From Flexivirga caeni (lineage in GTDB: Bacteria; Actinomycetota; Actinomycetes; Actinomycetales; Dermatophilaceae): 64,000 nucleotides of DNA. The translations under genes were made by a program, and so were the position numbers. Positions 1 through 9,086 of this stretch are shown here, one piece after another (within the stretch, counting starts at the first letter, position 1; the number at the start of each line of letters is the position of its first letter). A model generated the notes under the pieces. It was not told the origin of the DNA, did no database searches, and saw only the letters and a list, made by a program, of their open reading frames with translations. The DNA lies in the NCBI RefSeq assembly GCF_003724155.1, contig NZ_RJJQ01000010.1:144235-208234 (forward strand). Reading direction: 5' to 3'.

Positions 1-478
1 CGGCGCGGCGGGCGCGCAGCGCGACCAGCGCGATCGCCGGCAGGGTCGCGAGCTCGAGCATGACCAGCCACGACCCGAGATCCCGCGACGCGACCACGCC
101 TGTGGCACCGGCGGTCGCCGCGAGCAGCAGCGTCGCCTGCACGGCTGCCCGCTCTGCGGGCACGCGGATCGGCAATGCCAGCAACGCGATCACCGCACCG
201 CTCACCAGTGCCGCGAGTTGCAGCCCGGCGCCGACGTGATCGACGGAGTAGAGGCAGGCGCCCCCATGCGGCAGGCACAGGGTGTCGCGCGGGTCGTCCG
301 CGGAGGGCAGCACCCCCGGCACCGCGGCGGCCGCACCGGCGAGCAGCAGCACCGCGGCGATGGCCCAGTGCGACCGGCCCAGCCGTGGCAGGAGCGCGTC
401 CAGCACGAGCAGCAGTACGCAGCCAACGGCCGGAATGAGCACTGGCGCCAGCAGCCACCAGTGATAGGTCAGCTTCAT
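1..478 (-). CDS. nuoN: NADH-quinone oxidoreductase subunit N (NuoN), 3' part missing
   Basis: Only the first 159 codons are in the window; the rest lies beyond the left edge. The ATG at 478 overlaps the TGA of nuoM (ATGA), which fixes the start. The protein begins MKLTYHWWLL and is a run of hydrophobic segments, as expected for the antiporter-like proton-pumping subunit that follows NuoM in the complex I membrane arm. The identification rests on hydrophobic N-terminal sequence and operon position, because the conserved mid-membrane lysine helices are outside the window. Confidence 0.85.
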   Translation of the reverse strand, partial: MKLTYHWWLLAPVLIPAVGCVLLLVLDALLPRLGRSHWAIAAVLLLAGAAAAVPGVLPSADDPRDTLCLPHGGACLYSVDHVGAGLQLAALVSGAVIALLALPIRVPAERAAVQATLLLAATAGATGVVASRDLGSWLVMLELATLPAIALVALRARRA

Positions 479-1977
479 CGCCCGGTCACCGCCATCAGGT
501 GGGTGACTGCGTCAGAGGTGGTGTGCAGCAGCACGACGGGTACGACGCCCAGCGCGATCGCGGCAACACTTAGGGCGCCGGCGACCAGCCATTCGTTGCC
601 GTGCGCATCGGTTTCCGGCTCGGCGGCGGGCGGCGCTCCGCCCTCGGCGCGGCCCTGCCAGACGATCCGCAGCACGCGCAGCGCATAGGCGGCCGCGAGC
701 ACCGCACCCACCGACGCCACCGCGGCCAGCACCCGGAACCAGCCCAGCGGCCGGTCCCCGCCGGGGCTCCACGCCCCGAAGATGGCCAGTACCTCACCCC
801 AGAAGCCCGCCAGTCCGGGCAGCCCCATGGACGCGGCGAAGCCGATCACCAGGGCCAGGCTCAGCCGCGGGGAGATGTCGCGCAGTGACCGGCGCACCGT
901 GTCCAGATCGTCGCTGCCCCAGCGGTGTTTGAGTCCGCCGACCACGGCGAAGAGCAACGCAGAGATCACCCCGTGGGCGATGTTGGCGTAGAGCGCCGCT
1001 TGCAGCCCGATCGCGGTGCCGCTCATCAGCCCGAGCAGCACGAATCCCATGTGCGCCACCGACGACCACGCCACCAGTCGCTTCAGGCTGCGTTCGACCA
1101 GACACACCAGGCCGCCCCAGATGATGCCGATGACCGCGAGCGTCGCGACATATGGGGCGAGTCGCTGGACGCCGTCGGGCAGCGGCGCGATGACCAGCCG
1201 GACCAGTCCGTAGGTGCCCATCTTGAGCAGCACCGCCGCGAGCAGCATGGAGCCGGCGGTCGGCGCGACCGTGTGCGCTCGCGGCAGCCAGGAATGCAGC
1301 GGCCACATCGGCACCTTGATGCCGAGCCCGATGAGCAGGATCAGCGCGACCGCGGTCTGCTGTCCGGCGGGCAGTCGGTGCGCTGCCAGTCCGGCGAAGT
1401 CACTGGTGCCTGCGGCGAAGGTCATGGTCAGGATCCCGACGAGCATGAGCGTCGAGCCGAGCACCGTGTAGAGCACGAAGGTGTTTGCGGCACGGGACCT
1501 TTCGCGGGCGTCACGCCGGTCGCCGAACCGGCCGATCAGCACCCACATGGGCACCAGGACGACCTCGAAGGCGACGAAGAAGCTGATCGCGTCCTGCACC
1601 AGGAAGCTGGCGATGCCGCCACCGATCACAAGCAACAGACAGCCGAAGAACGTTGCGGGAGTGCCGCCTTCGGGCTGCTCATGCCGCGCATGCAGCACGA
1701 CGAGCACGCCGACAGCAGCCGTCATGAGCAGCAGCGGGACGCTGATGCCGTCGACCGCCAGGTGCAGGCGCATGCCGATCTCGGGCACCCACTGCCGGTC
1801 GAGCACCGGGCGCTGCACAGCGATGACCACGCACGCGAGCAACGCGAGGACGGTCACGACCAGCGAGACGATGTATGCCGTGTGGCGGCTCACCGCGCGG
1901 GCGCTGCGGTCGCCGACAACCAGTGCCAGACCGGCGACGATCGGCGCAAGCGGGGCGACGAGGAGTGCGGCTACCAC
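475..1977 (-). CDS. nuoM: NADH-quinone oxidoreductase subunit M (NuoM)
   Basis: A 500-residue polytopic membrane protein, one of three antiporter-like proton-translocating subunits of complex I. It carries the conserved glutamate helix (FVAFEVVLVPMWVLIG, about residues 130-145) and the family signature KVPMWPLHSWLPRAH around residue 220, followed by LLAAVLLKMGTYGL with the central lysine. Length is normal for NuoM (about 490-520). GTG start at 1977 overlaps the TAG of nuoL by 7 nt; the stop overlaps the nuoN ATG. Both junctions indicate translational coupling. Confidence 0.96.
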   Translation of the reverse strand: MVAALLVAPLAPIVAGLALVVGDRSARAVSRHTAYIVSLVVTVLALLACVVIAVQRPVLDRQWVPEIGMRLHLAVDGISVPLLLMTAAVGVLVVLHARHEQPEGGTPATFFGCLLLVIGGGIASFLVQDAISFFVAFEVVLVPMWVLIGRFGDRRDARERSRAANTFVLYTVLGSTLMLVGILTMTFAAGTSDFAGLAAHRLPAGQQTAVALILLIGLGIKVPMWPLHSWLPRAHTVAPTAGSMLLAAVLLKMGTYGLVRLVIAPLPDGVQRLAPYVATLAVIGIIWGGLVCLVERSLKRLVAWSSVAHMGFVLLGLMSGTAIGLQAALYANIAHGVISALLFAVVGGLKHRWGSDDLDTVRRSLRDISPRLSLALVIGFAASMGLPGLAGFWGEVLAIFGAWSPGGDRPLGWFRVLAAVASVGAVLAAAYALRVLRIVWQGRAEGGAPPAAEPETDAHGNEWLVAGALSVAAIALGVVPVVLLHTTSDAVTHLMAVTGR

Positions 1978-4025
1978 AGGATCACGCCCATCAGACCGAC
2001 CGCCACGAGCCCGACCGAGACCGCGAGCAGTCCGGTGGTCGGACGGTGCGTGTGCAGCCGGGCGGTGCGGCGAGCAAGCGCTGCCGACGCCTCGGGAAGC
2101 CGCTGCACTCCGGCATCCAGTCGGCCCTCCAGCCGGGTCACCACGTGCGCCAGGCCGACGACCGGCCGGACGACCGCGACGTAGATGCGGTCCACGTCGA
2201 AGCCCCGGGACGCCGCAGCACGCACGAAGACCGGCACACGCGCGGCGGCGTCGCCATACACCGTGCCGACCGACATCATCCGCACGAGCAACGCGACCGC
2301 GCCCATCAGCAACAGACCGGCACCGATCAGCCAGCCGTTCGGATGTTTCCAGTCGACGTCGAGCATCGGGGAGAAGATCAGCAACCCGCCGACCACCGAG
2401 AGCAGCGCGAGCAGCTGCAACCCGAAGCGCGCACCACCGCCGGGTTGCTGGTGGACCAGCAGGTCATCCTCCTCTTCCACCTCCGCGATCGGCGCGGGCT
2501 GCGCGACGGCGCCATCGATCGGGCGGCCGTGCTGGTCGACAGGTGGCAGTCCGACGAGCATGTCGACGATGCCGACCTCTTGCACGGCGTAGCTGTCCTC
2601 GACCACTTCGAGTGCCTGCACTCGCTGGGCACCGGTGCGGTGAATGAGGATCAGCCACATCCGCATGCTGTACGCCGCGGTCAGCAGCACCACGCACGCC
2701 AGCGCGGCGAAGGCGATGCGCGCGCTCGTGTCTCCGTCGATGCCGCCACGGGCTGCCTGGTCGATGATCAGGTCCTTGGACACGAAACCCGCGAAGGGCG
2801 GGACACCGGCAAGCGCGAGCAGACCGATGCCGACCATCCGGCGGCATCCCGGGTACTTGCTCAGCACGCCGGACAGCCGCTCGACGGTTGTGCCCGCAAC
2901 CAGCACCGACAGCCAGCCCATCATCAGGAAGAGCAGCGCCTTGAACATCGCGTGCGACAGCAGGTGGGCGATGCCGAGATCGGCGCCGGCACGCGGCGTG
3001 ACGACCGCGAGGCCGAGCAGCATCAGCGCGACCTGGGACACGGTCGACCAGGCGAGTAGTCGTTTCAGGTCATGCTGCAGGAAGGCGAGGACGCCGGCGC
3101 CGACCATCGAGACCGACGCCACGATCGTGAGCACCAGCCGCGCCGGATCGGACAGTTCGAGCAGTGCGACCAGCTTGCCGAGCACGACGGTGCCCGCGGC
3201 GACCATGGTCGCCGCGTGGATGAGCGCCGAGGCCGGGGTCGGGCCTTCCATCGCGTCGGGCAGCCAGTCCTGGAACGGCACCTGTGCCGACTTGCCGGCG
3301 ACCGCGCAGATCAGGCACAGCAGCGCGGCGGCGAGTGCCGTGTGGTGGTGGGCGGCGGCATGGGTCCAGTGGGTGACGACGACGCCGAGGTCGGTGCTGC
3401 GGGCGCCGAGCGCGAGGATCGCCAGACCGATGACCAGCGGGGTATCGGCGATCCGGGTGACCAGGAATGCCTTGTATGCCGCCCGGCGGGCCTTCGAACG
3501 CTCCGACTCGTGCCCGATGAGCAGGTAGGAGCACCAGCCCATCAGCTCCCAGCCGATGAGGGTCAGCAGCAGGTCCCCGGACAGGACCACGAGCTGCATC
3601 GCGGCGGTGAAAAGGCCCACCGTTGCGGCGAATTGGCGGTAGCGCGGGTCGCTGTAGAGATACCACCGGGTGAAGAGCTGCACCGCCCACGAGACCAGCC
3701 CGACGGCGACCGCGACCAGCACGGAGAGCCGGTCGACCTGCAGGTGCAGCGGGATGCTGAAGCCAGGCCCGACGGGCAGCTGCCCGATCGTGCCGGGCGA
3801 GGCGACCGCGCCGCCGCGCGCTTGCTGCGCGAGCAGGGCGATTGCCGCGGCGAGACCGAGGAAGCTCAGCGTTGCGGAGACCACGAACGCTGCCGCGCTG
3901 CGACGGGTCAGCAGGATCACCAGCACCGGGATCGCCGCGGGCAGCAGCACGACCAGGTGACTCGGCTGCAGCGCGAAGTCCAGCGCGAGCGTCGAGCTGT
4001 CGAAGCGGCCGTCGCCCAGCATCAT
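1971..4025 (-). CDS. nuoL: NADH-quinone oxidoreductase subunit L (NuoL)
   Basis: The 684-residue distal antiporter-like subunit of complex I. Recognisable elements are IGWELMGWCSYLLIGHE (about residue 160), AQVPFQDWLPDAMEGPTPAS and SALIHAATMVAAGT in the proton channel. Near residues 470-535 is a long hydrophilic, acidic, proline-rich stretch (including AEVEEEDDLL) before the last helices, where the amphipathic lateral helix normally starts. Two in-frame ATGs (4025 and 4022) overlap the nuoK stop; either could initiate. Confidence 0.96.
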   Translation of the reverse strand: MMLGDGRFDSSTLALDFALQPSHLVVLLPAAIPVLVILLTRRSAAAFVVSATLSFLGLAAAIALLAQQARGGAVASPGTIGQLPVGPGFSIPLHLQVDRLSVLVAVAVGLVSWAVQLFTRWYLYSDPRYRQFAATVGLFTAAMQLVVLSGDLLLTLIGWELMGWCSYLLIGHESERSKARRAAYKAFLVTRIADTPLVIGLAILALGARSTDLGVVVTHWTHAAAHHHTALAAALLCLICAVAGKSAQVPFQDWLPDAMEGPTPASALIHAATMVAAGTVVLGKLVALLELSDPARLVLTIVASVSMVGAGVLAFLQHDLKRLLAWSTVSQVALMLLGLAVVTPRAGADLGIAHLLSHAMFKALLFLMMGWLSVLVAGTTVERLSGVLSKYPGCRRMVGIGLLALAGVPPFAGFVSKDLIIDQAARGGIDGDTSARIAFAALACVVLLTAAYSMRMWLILIHRTGAQRVQALEVVEDSYAVQEVGIVDMLVGLPPVDQHGRPIDGAVAQPAPIAEVEEEDDLLVHQQPGGGARFGLQLLALLSVVGGLLIFSPMLDVDWKHPNGWLIGAGLLLMGAVALLVRMMSVGTVYGDAAARVPVFVRAAASRGFDVDRIYVAVVRPVVGLAHVVTRLEGRLDAGVQRLPEASAALARRTARLHTHRPTTGLLAVSVGLVAVGLMGVILW

Positions 4026-4327
4026 TCGGATTCACCCGCTTCGGTCAGGTCAATGTTGCCCCGGGCGCGGAAGACGGCAAGGATCACGCCGAGGGCGACG
4101 CTGATCTCGGCCGCCGCGATGGTGATCACGAAGATGGTCATGACTTGACCGGCACGCAGAGTGTCGCTGGTCAGCGCACCGACCGTCACGAAGAGCAACC
4201 CGGCGGCCGCGAGCATCAGCTCGACTCCGATCAGCACCAGGATGGCGTTGCGCCGGGCGAGCACGCCGTAGAGGCCGATGCCGAAGAGCAGTCCGACGAG
4301 GATCATCGGCAGCACGGGGTGGATCAT
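4022..4327 (-). CDS. nuoK: NADH-quinone oxidoreductase subunit K (NuoK)
   Basis: A 101-residue protein with three transmembrane helices, the usual NuoK size. Glu36 lies in the LIGVELMLAA helix and a second glutamate (Glu74) in TIAAAEISVALG; these are the two membrane-buried acids that relay protons in the family. ATG at 4327 overlaps the nuoJ TGA (ATGA), and the stop overlaps the nuoL start. Confidence 0.96.
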   Translation of the reverse strand: MIHPVLPMILVGLLFGIGLYGVLARRNAILVLIGVELMLAAAGLLFVTVGALTSDTLRAGQVMTIFVITIAAAEISVALGVILAVFRARGNIDLTEAGESE

Positions 4328-4854
4328 CGCGGCACCCCGTCGGCGTCGCCCCGTGGCCCGATCGGCAACCGTGCCAGGGCAAGTGCGGCGACGAGCGCCA
4401 CCAGCAGCAGCGCGGACAGCACCTCGAACGGCCACACCCAGCTGCCGAAGAGTCGCGCGGCCAGCAGGTGCGTGCCGCCGCCGTTCACGCGCTTCTTGTC
4501 GTTGCCGAACGCGCTGATCAGCACGCTGGCCAGCAGTGCCGCGGTCGCGGCACCGACAACCAATGCGGCGGCGCGCTGCACCCGTGACGTATCGTGCTCG
4601 GCGCTGCGCCCGATCGGTGCGCGGGTGAGCATGAGCGCGAAGAGCACCAGCACGACGATGGCACCGACATACACCAATAACTGCACCAGCGCGACGAATT
4701 CGGCGCCGAGCACGAGATAGCAGCCCGACAGCGACGCCAGGCTGACGATCAGCCACAGCGCCGAGTGCACCAGGTGTTTGGTGCTCACCGCAAGCAGCGC
4801 GGCAGCGACGCTGATCGTGCCCGCGATAGTGAAGAGCACGTCGTATGTCGTCAC
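4324..4854 (-). CDS. nuoJ: NADH-quinone oxidoreductase subunit J (NuoJ)
   Basis: A 176-residue, five-helix membrane subunit linking the quinone module to the antiporter chain. It has the conserved [20 protein letters not shown] helix. ATG at 4854 overlaps the TGA of nuoI, and its own stop overlaps nuoK. The length is close to the E. coli subunit. No unusual features. Confidence 0.95.
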   Translation of the reverse strand: MTTYDVLFTIAGTISVAAALLAVSTKHLVHSALWLIVSLASLSGCYLVLGAEFVALVQLLVYVGAIVVLVLFALMLTRAPIGRSAEHDTSRVQRAAALVVGAATAALLASVLISAFGNDKKRVNGGGTHLLAARLFGSWVWPFEVLSALLLVALVAALALARLPIGPRGDADGVPR

Positions 4855-5318
4855 GACACGTCACCCTCCACGGCCTCCGGCGGCGGCACGGTGCGCATCC
4901 ACTCCCCCAGCTTTTCCTTCTCGTGCAACAGGTTCCGGATGTCGCCGTCGGCATACTCGAACTCGGGGCTCCAGAAGAGCGCGTCGAACGGGCACACGTC
5001 GATGCAGATCCCGCAGTACATGCACAGGCTGAAGTCGATGGCGAAGCGATCGAGCATGTTGTGCTGCCGGGCACGCCCGCCTTCCGGTCCAGGCGGCACG
5101 GTCTCCTTGTGCGAGTCGATGTAAATGCACCAGTCGGGGCACTCGCGCGCGCAGAGCATGCAGGAGGTGCAGTTCTCCTCCAGCAGCGCGATCACGCCGC
5201 GGCTGCGATCGGGCAGGTCGGGCCGAACATGCGGGTATTGCTGGGTGTGCGCGTGCGTGACCATGGTGCGCGCCGTGGTCGCCATACCCTTGGCGAGGCC
5301 GCCGAGGAACTTGCTCAT
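4851..5318 (-). CDS. nuoI: NADH-quinone oxidoreductase subunit I (NuoI), 2x[4Fe-4S] ferredoxin-like
   Basis: A 155-residue peripheral-arm subunit carrying clusters N6a and N6b. Two ferredoxin motifs are visible: [11 protein letters not shown] at residues 50-60 and [12 protein letters not shown] at about 99-110. It passes electrons to the NuoB cluster. ATG at 5318 (MSKFLGG) overlaps the nuoH TGA; a longer open frame extends upstream through nuoH but is not the gene. Length is slightly short for the family, with a compact N-terminal amphipathic anchor. Confidence 0.95.
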   Translation of the reverse strand: MSKFLGGLAKGMATTARTMVTHAHTQQYPHVRPDLPDRSRGVIALLEENCTSCMLCARECPDWCIYIDSHKETVPPGPEGGRARQHNMLDRFAIDFSLCMYCGICIDVCPFDALFWSPEFEYADGDIRNLLHEKEKLGEWMRTVPPPEAVEGDVS

Positions 5319-6277
5319 CGGGAAGTCACCACCACTCCGACTGCGGTTATTGCCAGCTGTAGCAACGCGATCGGGACCAGACCGAGCCAAGCGACGCGCT
5401 GCAGCTGGTCCTCGCGCAGCCGCGGCCAAGCAACCCGGATCCAGATGATCACGAACGCGAAGATCCCTCCCTTGATCAACATCCAGAGCCAGCCGAGCGA
5501 GTCCGGCAGCGGGCCGGCCCAGGCACCGAGCCAGAGCGCGGCGAGCAGGAACGACATCACGACGATGCCGGCATACTCGGCGAGCAGGAAGAGTGCGAAC
5601 CGCAGCCCGGTGTATTCGGTGAAGGGGCCCATGACCAGTTCGGAGTCGGCGACCGGCATGTCGAACGGCGGGCGCTGCAGCTCGGCAGTGGCGGCGACGA
5701 GGAAGACGAGGGCGCCCGGCAGCTGCCAGATCAGCCACCAGGGGTTCCAGGCATGGGCGATGCCGACCAGCGACAGCGAGCCGGCCGCGATCGCGAACGA
5801 CGCGCACACCAGGATCAGCGGCAGCTCGTAGGAGACGAGTTGGGCGGCGGTGCGCATGCCGCCGAGCAGCGAGTATTTGTTGCCGCTGGACCAGCCAGCC
5901 ATGAGCGTGCCGAGGGTGCCGATGCCGCCGATGGCGAGCAGCCAGACCAGGCTGCCCGGCACGTTCGCGCCGTAGAAGTGCGGACCGAAGGGTATGACGG
6001 CGAGCGCGAGCAGGTAGGCGACGATGCCTAGCGCGGGGGCGATGCGGAAGACGCGCTTGTCGGCCGCGAGCGGGACGATGTCCTCCTTCTGGGCAAACTT
6101 CACGCCGTCGGCAATCAGCTGGGCCCAGCCGTGGAATCCGCCGGCCTCCATCGGGCCGAGGCGGCCCTGCATGTGGCCCATGACCTTGTGCTCGGTCTGG
6201 CCGACCAGCAGCGGGAGCACCAGGAAGGCGGCGAGCACGCAGACCGACCGGATGACGATCTCGACGAAGTCGTTCAC
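5315..6277 (-). CDS. nuoH: NADH-quinone oxidoreductase subunit H (NuoH)
   Basis: A 320-residue, eight-helix membrane subunit that forms the quinone chamber with NuoB and NuoD. Family signatures seen: ERKVMGHMQ-like segment ([21 protein letters not shown], truncated here to its core) near residue 30, the [14 protein letters not shown] loop, and [26 protein letters not shown] around residues 200-225 with the acidic residues of the E-channel. It is at the short end for the family. GTG start at 6277 overlaps the nuoC TGA, so nothing can be encoded between nuoC and nuoH, exactly where nuoD is normally found. Confidence 0.95.
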   Translation of the reverse strand: MNDFVEIVIRSVCVLAAFLVLPLLVGQTEHKVMGHMQGRLGPMEAGGFHGWAQLIADGVKFAQKEDIVPLAADKRVFRIAPALGIVAYLLALAVIPFGPHFYGANVPGSLVWLLAIGGIGTLGTLMAGWSSGNKYSLLGGMRTAAQLVSYELPLILVCASFAIAAGSLSLVGIAHAWNPWWLIWQLPGALVFLVAATAELQRPPFDMPVADSELVMGPFTEYTGLRFALFLLAEYAGIVVMSFLLAALWLGAWAGPLPDSLGWLWMLIKGGIFAFVIIWIRVAWPRLREDQLQRVAWLGLVPIALLQLAITAVGVVVTSR

Positions 6278-6813
6278 CTCGGTCCCCAGCTCTCGTCGGG
6301 TATGCCGGGGGGCTGCATCCGGCGGCGCGGGGCACGCGCCGGCTTGCCATCAGTGCCACTGCCACCGGGCTCCTTGGCGCCCGGCCAAGGCTTGCTGACC
6401 CTGGAGGCGAGGACGAACGACTTGCGGAGCGGGTTGCCGTCGAAACCGTCCGGCAGCAACAGTTTTCGCAGCTTTCCGCCGCCGGTCTCGGTGAACCCGT
6501 CGAAGCCGATGCCGAACATCTCGAAGGTTTCGCGCTCGTGCCAGGCGGCGCCCGGCCAGAGCGGGGTGCAACTCGGCAGCGAGGCGCCGTCGGTGATGTG
6601 TGTCTGCGCCAGCACTTCGCGCAGCGCGCCGGGCGACAGGTCGTAGAGGTGAACGACGACGTCGAAACCGGGCTCGTCGCCAGCGTCGGTGTTGTCCACG
6701 GCGGTGAGGAAGTCGAAGAAGGCGAAACCTGCGTCGCGCTGCTCCTGCAGGGTATCCAGCCAATCCTCAGGCGTGCAGTCGAGGGTCCGCAGGCGCGCGG
6801 TCGCGTCGGTCAT
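6274..6813 (-). CDS. nuoC: NADH-quinone oxidoreductase subunit C (NuoC, 30 kDa)
   Basis: A 179-residue peripheral subunit. The diagnostic NuoC segment is present: [17 protein letters not shown] around residue 90-106, followed by [19 protein letters not shown], matching the family pattern ERE..D.FGI.F.GHP.LRR. It is not fused to NuoD: the reading frame stops after a short Pro/Arg-rich tail and overlaps nuoH. Start ATG 6813 overlaps the nuoB TGA. Confidence 0.9.
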   Translation of the reverse strand: MTDATARLRTLDCTPEDWLDTLQEQRDAGFAFFDFLTAVDNTDAGDEPGFDVVVHLYDLSPGALREVLAQTHITDGASLPSCTPLWPGAAWHERETFEMFGIGFDGFTETGGGKLRKLLLPDGFDGNPLRKSFVLASRVSKPWPGAKEPGGSGTDGKPARAPRRRMQPPGIPDESWGPR

Positions 6814-7400
6814 GACGCTCCCTCGGCGGGCGGCTGCACCAGTGGCCGGGTCGCCTCAGCGGCGGTGACCTTGCGGCCGGCATACCCGGTCAGCTTGGCG
6901 CGCAGCCCGGACGCCTGCAGCTTCTCGGCGGCGATCTGCTCCTGCAGCACCCGGATGCCGTGCAGCAGTCCTTCGGGTCGCGGCGGGCAGCCGGGGACGT
7001 AGACGTCGACCGGGATGAGCTGGTCGACGCCCTTGGTGACGCAGTAGGAGTCCCAGTAGGGGCCGCCGGAGTTGCTGCACGCCCCGAAGCTGATCACGTA
7101 TTTCGGCTCGGGCATCTGGTCGTAGAGGCGGCGGACGGCTGGCGCCATCTTGTCGGTGACCGTGCCCGAGACGACCATCAGGTCGGCCTGGCGCGGGCCG
7201 GGTGCGAACGGTATGACGCCTAGCCGGATGAAGTCGTGACGGGCCATCGAGGCGGCGATGAATTCGATTGCGCAGCAGGCGAGTCCGAAGTTGAAGACCC
7301 ACAGGGAGTAGCGGCGGCCCCAGTTGAGCACCACCCGCATCGGTTTGGGCGCGACTTCGTGCGCCATGCCGACCTTGGGCATCGGCAGATCAGTGGTCAT
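6810..7400 (-). CDS. nuoB: NADH-quinone oxidoreductase subunit B (NuoB, cluster N2)
   Basis: A 196-residue subunit that holds terminal cluster N2. The four ligands are visible: adjacent Cys42-Cys43 in GLACCAIEF, Cys108 in [10 protein letters not shown] and Cys138 in [10 protein letters not shown]. The C-terminal 35 residues beyond the core are low-complexity. ATG at 7400 overlaps the end of nuoA by 11 nt. Since NuoB and NuoD together make the quinone-reduction site, this protein needs a NuoD partner that is not encoded in this operon. Confidence 0.96.
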   Translation of the reverse strand: MTTDLPMPKVGMAHEVAPKPMRVVLNWGRRYSLWVFNFGLACCAIEFIAASMARHDFIRLGVIPFAPGPRQADLMVVSGTVTDKMAPAVRRLYDQMPEPKYVISFGACSNSGGPYWDSYCVTKGVDQLIPVDVYVPGCPPRPEGLLHGIRVLQEQIAAEKLQASGLRAKLTGYAGRKVTAAEATRPLVQPPAEGAS

Positions 7401-7779
7401 CGCTGCGAGTCCCCCAAGTCAGCAGGCCGCGGCGAGCGGCATGCAGCAGTCCGACGAGGACGACGACAACGAAGATCGCCATCTCCACCAGGCTCGCCAC
7501 GCCGAGGCTGTGGTCGCGCAGCACCAGCGCCCACGGGAAGAGGTAGACGGCGTCGACGGCGAAGATGACGTAGAGGAAGGCGTAGGTGATGTAGCGGAAG
7601 TGCGTCTGCGCCCAGCCGCCCTGCACCGGGTCGACACCGGATTCGTACGTCGTCAGCTTCGCCAGGCCGGGTGCGCGGGGCGCCAGCAGCCGCCGGGAGA
7701 TCATGGCGGCACCGAAAAGCACGGCGCCGGCGACACCGACGCCGAGCAGCACCAAGTAGCCGGTTACTCCCGAGGACAC
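7390..7779 (-). CDS. nuoA: NADH-quinone oxidoreductase subunit A (NuoA)
   Basis: A 129-residue, three-helix subunit with the family motif [12 protein letters not shown] (loop that contacts NuoB/NuoH) and [12 protein letters not shown]. It is the first gene of the minus-strand operon. The GTG at 7779 is preceded by a TAGGCT hexamer ending 6 nt upstream and no Shine-Dalgarno sequence, suggesting a leaderless transcript. No nuo gene lies upstream; the next gene (MFS transporter) ends 57 nt before it. Confidence 0.95.
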   Translation of the reverse strand: MSSGVTGYLVLLGVGVAGAVLFGAAMISRRLLAPRAPGLAKLTTYESGVDPVQGGWAQTHFRYITYAFLYVIFAVDAVYLFPWALVLRDHSLGVASLVEMAIFVVVVLVGLLHAARRGLLTWGTRSDDH

Positions 7780-7785
7780 CCCGGA

Positions 7786-7791
7786 AGCCTA
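7786..7791 (-). promoter_or_regulatory. -10 element of the nuo operon promoter (leaderless)
   Basis: TAGGCT on the minus strand, ending exactly 6 nt before the GTG of nuoA, so transcription should begin at or within a base of the start codon. I see no convincing -35 hexamer. Inference from sequence only. Confidence 0.45.
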
Positions 7792-7836
7792 ACGAGCCAA
7801 GGTGCCTGAATGAGTGAGGCGCCCCCGGAAGGTGGT

Positions 7837-9033
7837 TCAGCCGGGCACATCATCCGGTCGGCCGGGCTCCCGCAACGCGCACGACAACACCACGGCGGCG
7901 ATCGGAACCGTAGCCAGCACAGCGAGCGCTCCTCCGGGTCCGTGGTGCTCGGCAACCACTCCGAGCAGCGGCATGAACAGCCCACCGGCACTGATCGCCA
8001 GACCGAGGGTGACACCCGCGGCCGTGCCGGGGCGGCTCGGCAGGTAATCCTGTCCCAGCTTGACCAGCACCGCGAACGGGATGTTGGTGACCAATCCGAC
8101 CAGAAACACCAGAGGCAGCGCGCCGTACCGCTGGTGACATGCGAGCAGCGCCCACATGGCGGGGAGCAACGCGGCGTTGCCGATCTGCACCGTGCGCACC
8201 AGCCCGATTCGGTCCGCTATGCGCCCGCCCACCAGAGTGCCGACCACACCACCGGCGAGTTCCAGAGTGAGGGCGGCACCACCGACTGTGCCGGAGGCGC
8301 CCAGATGCCTGATCCAGTAGAGCGCGATGAAGGTGTTGACGCCGTTGCTGATTGCCGAGCGAATGATCTCGGCCGCCGTCAGCAGGGCGAAGAGACCGAC
8401 TCGGTCAGCGCCGACGCGTGGTGTGACGCGCCTGCTCGCCGCGCTCGAGCGGCGATTGTGTCGCAGCAGGATGAAGCCCATCAGCACCGCGGGCGGGATG
8501 AACAGCGCTGTGGCGCCGATACCCAGCCCGTCCAATGCAGGGGTGACCAGCGCAGGTCCGACGAAGAAGCCGACGCTGCCGCCGGCCGCGAAGTAGCTCA
8601 TCGCAGTCGCGCTCGCGCCGGCGGCCCGGCGCGCGTCGCGGCCTGCGGGCGGGTGGAACATCGCGATCCCGAGACCGGCCAGGAGCAGCAGGCCGAACAC
8701 GGCCGGATAGGACGGCACCAGACCGGACAGACCGGCTCCAATCCCGGCGAGACTCATTCCGGCGGGTGCCATCCACGGCAGGCGACGACGGTCGGCGAGG
8801 ACGCCGATGACGATCTGCGGCAGGGCACTACCGATCGTGGTTGCCAGCGCCAGCCCTGACGCCTGGACGTAGCTGAAATGTCGTTCGAGCACGAAGTAGG
8901 GAATCGCCGCAGGCACCAGTCCCTGGAAGAAGTCGTCCACTGCATGCGCCGTCGCCCAGATCCGCATCCGTCGCCACGGCGTCTGCTGGTCTTCGCCCGG
9001 GCTGTGCGTGAGCGGGGCGGGGATCAACGTCAC
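7837..9033 (-). CDS. MFS transporter, fosmidomycin-resistance (Fsr)-like
   Basis: A 12-helix major facilitator with the Fsr-type N-terminus HAVDDFFQGLVPAAIPYF and the loop ADRRRLPWMAP. Such proteins export small hydrophobic or phosphonate-type toxic compounds; the substrate here is unknown. The start is uncertain: GTG 9033 gives 398 residues, the normal length, and ATG 8967 (MRIWATAH) gives 376; the longer frame to 9129 would run into the divergent AraC gene and is unlikely. It is divergent from the AraC-type regulator at 9087, the usual arrangement for a pump and its activator. Confidence 0.85.
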   Translation of the reverse strand: MTLIPAPLTHSPGEDQQTPWRRMRIWATAHAVDDFFQGLVPAAIPYFVLERHFSYVQASGLALATTIGSALPQIVIGVLADRRRLPWMAPAGMSLAGIGAGLSGLVPSYPAVFGLLLLAGLGIAMFHPPAGRDARRAAGASATAMSYFAAGGSVGFFVGPALVTPALDGLGIGATALFIPPAVLMGFILLRHNRRSSAASRRVTPRVGADRVGLFALLTAAEIIRSAISNGVNTFIALYWIRHLGASGTVGGAALTLELAGGVVGTLVGGRIADRIGLVRTVQIGNAALLPAMWALLACHQRYGALPLVFLVGLVTNIPFAVLVKLGQDYLPSRPGTAAGVTLGLAISAGGLFMPLLGVVAEHHGPGGALAVLATVPIAAVVLSCALREPGRPDDVPG

Positions 9034-9072
9034 ATATCCACGATGCCGCGACCAGCCTCGGCGGGCTTCCAG

Positions 9073-9078
9073 TATTCT
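9073..9078 (+). promoter_or_regulatory. -10 element upstream of the AraC regulator
   Basis: TATTCT ends 8 nt before the GTG at 9087; with a normal start distance the mRNA would begin at or next to the start codon. It lies in the 53-bp region shared with the divergent MFS gene. Confidence 0.4.
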
Positions 9079-9086
9079 GCCGAGTT

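Noticed and set aside
925..4720. Several plus-strand open frames of 290-420 codons opposite nuoL and nuoM
   Set aside because: Low-complexity, His/Gln/Asp-rich translations that are mirror images of membrane-protein codons.
9034..9086. Inverted-repeat operator between the MFS and AraC genes
   Set aside because: Only short, poorly matched complementarity; AraC sites are usually direct repeats, which I could not identify with confidence.
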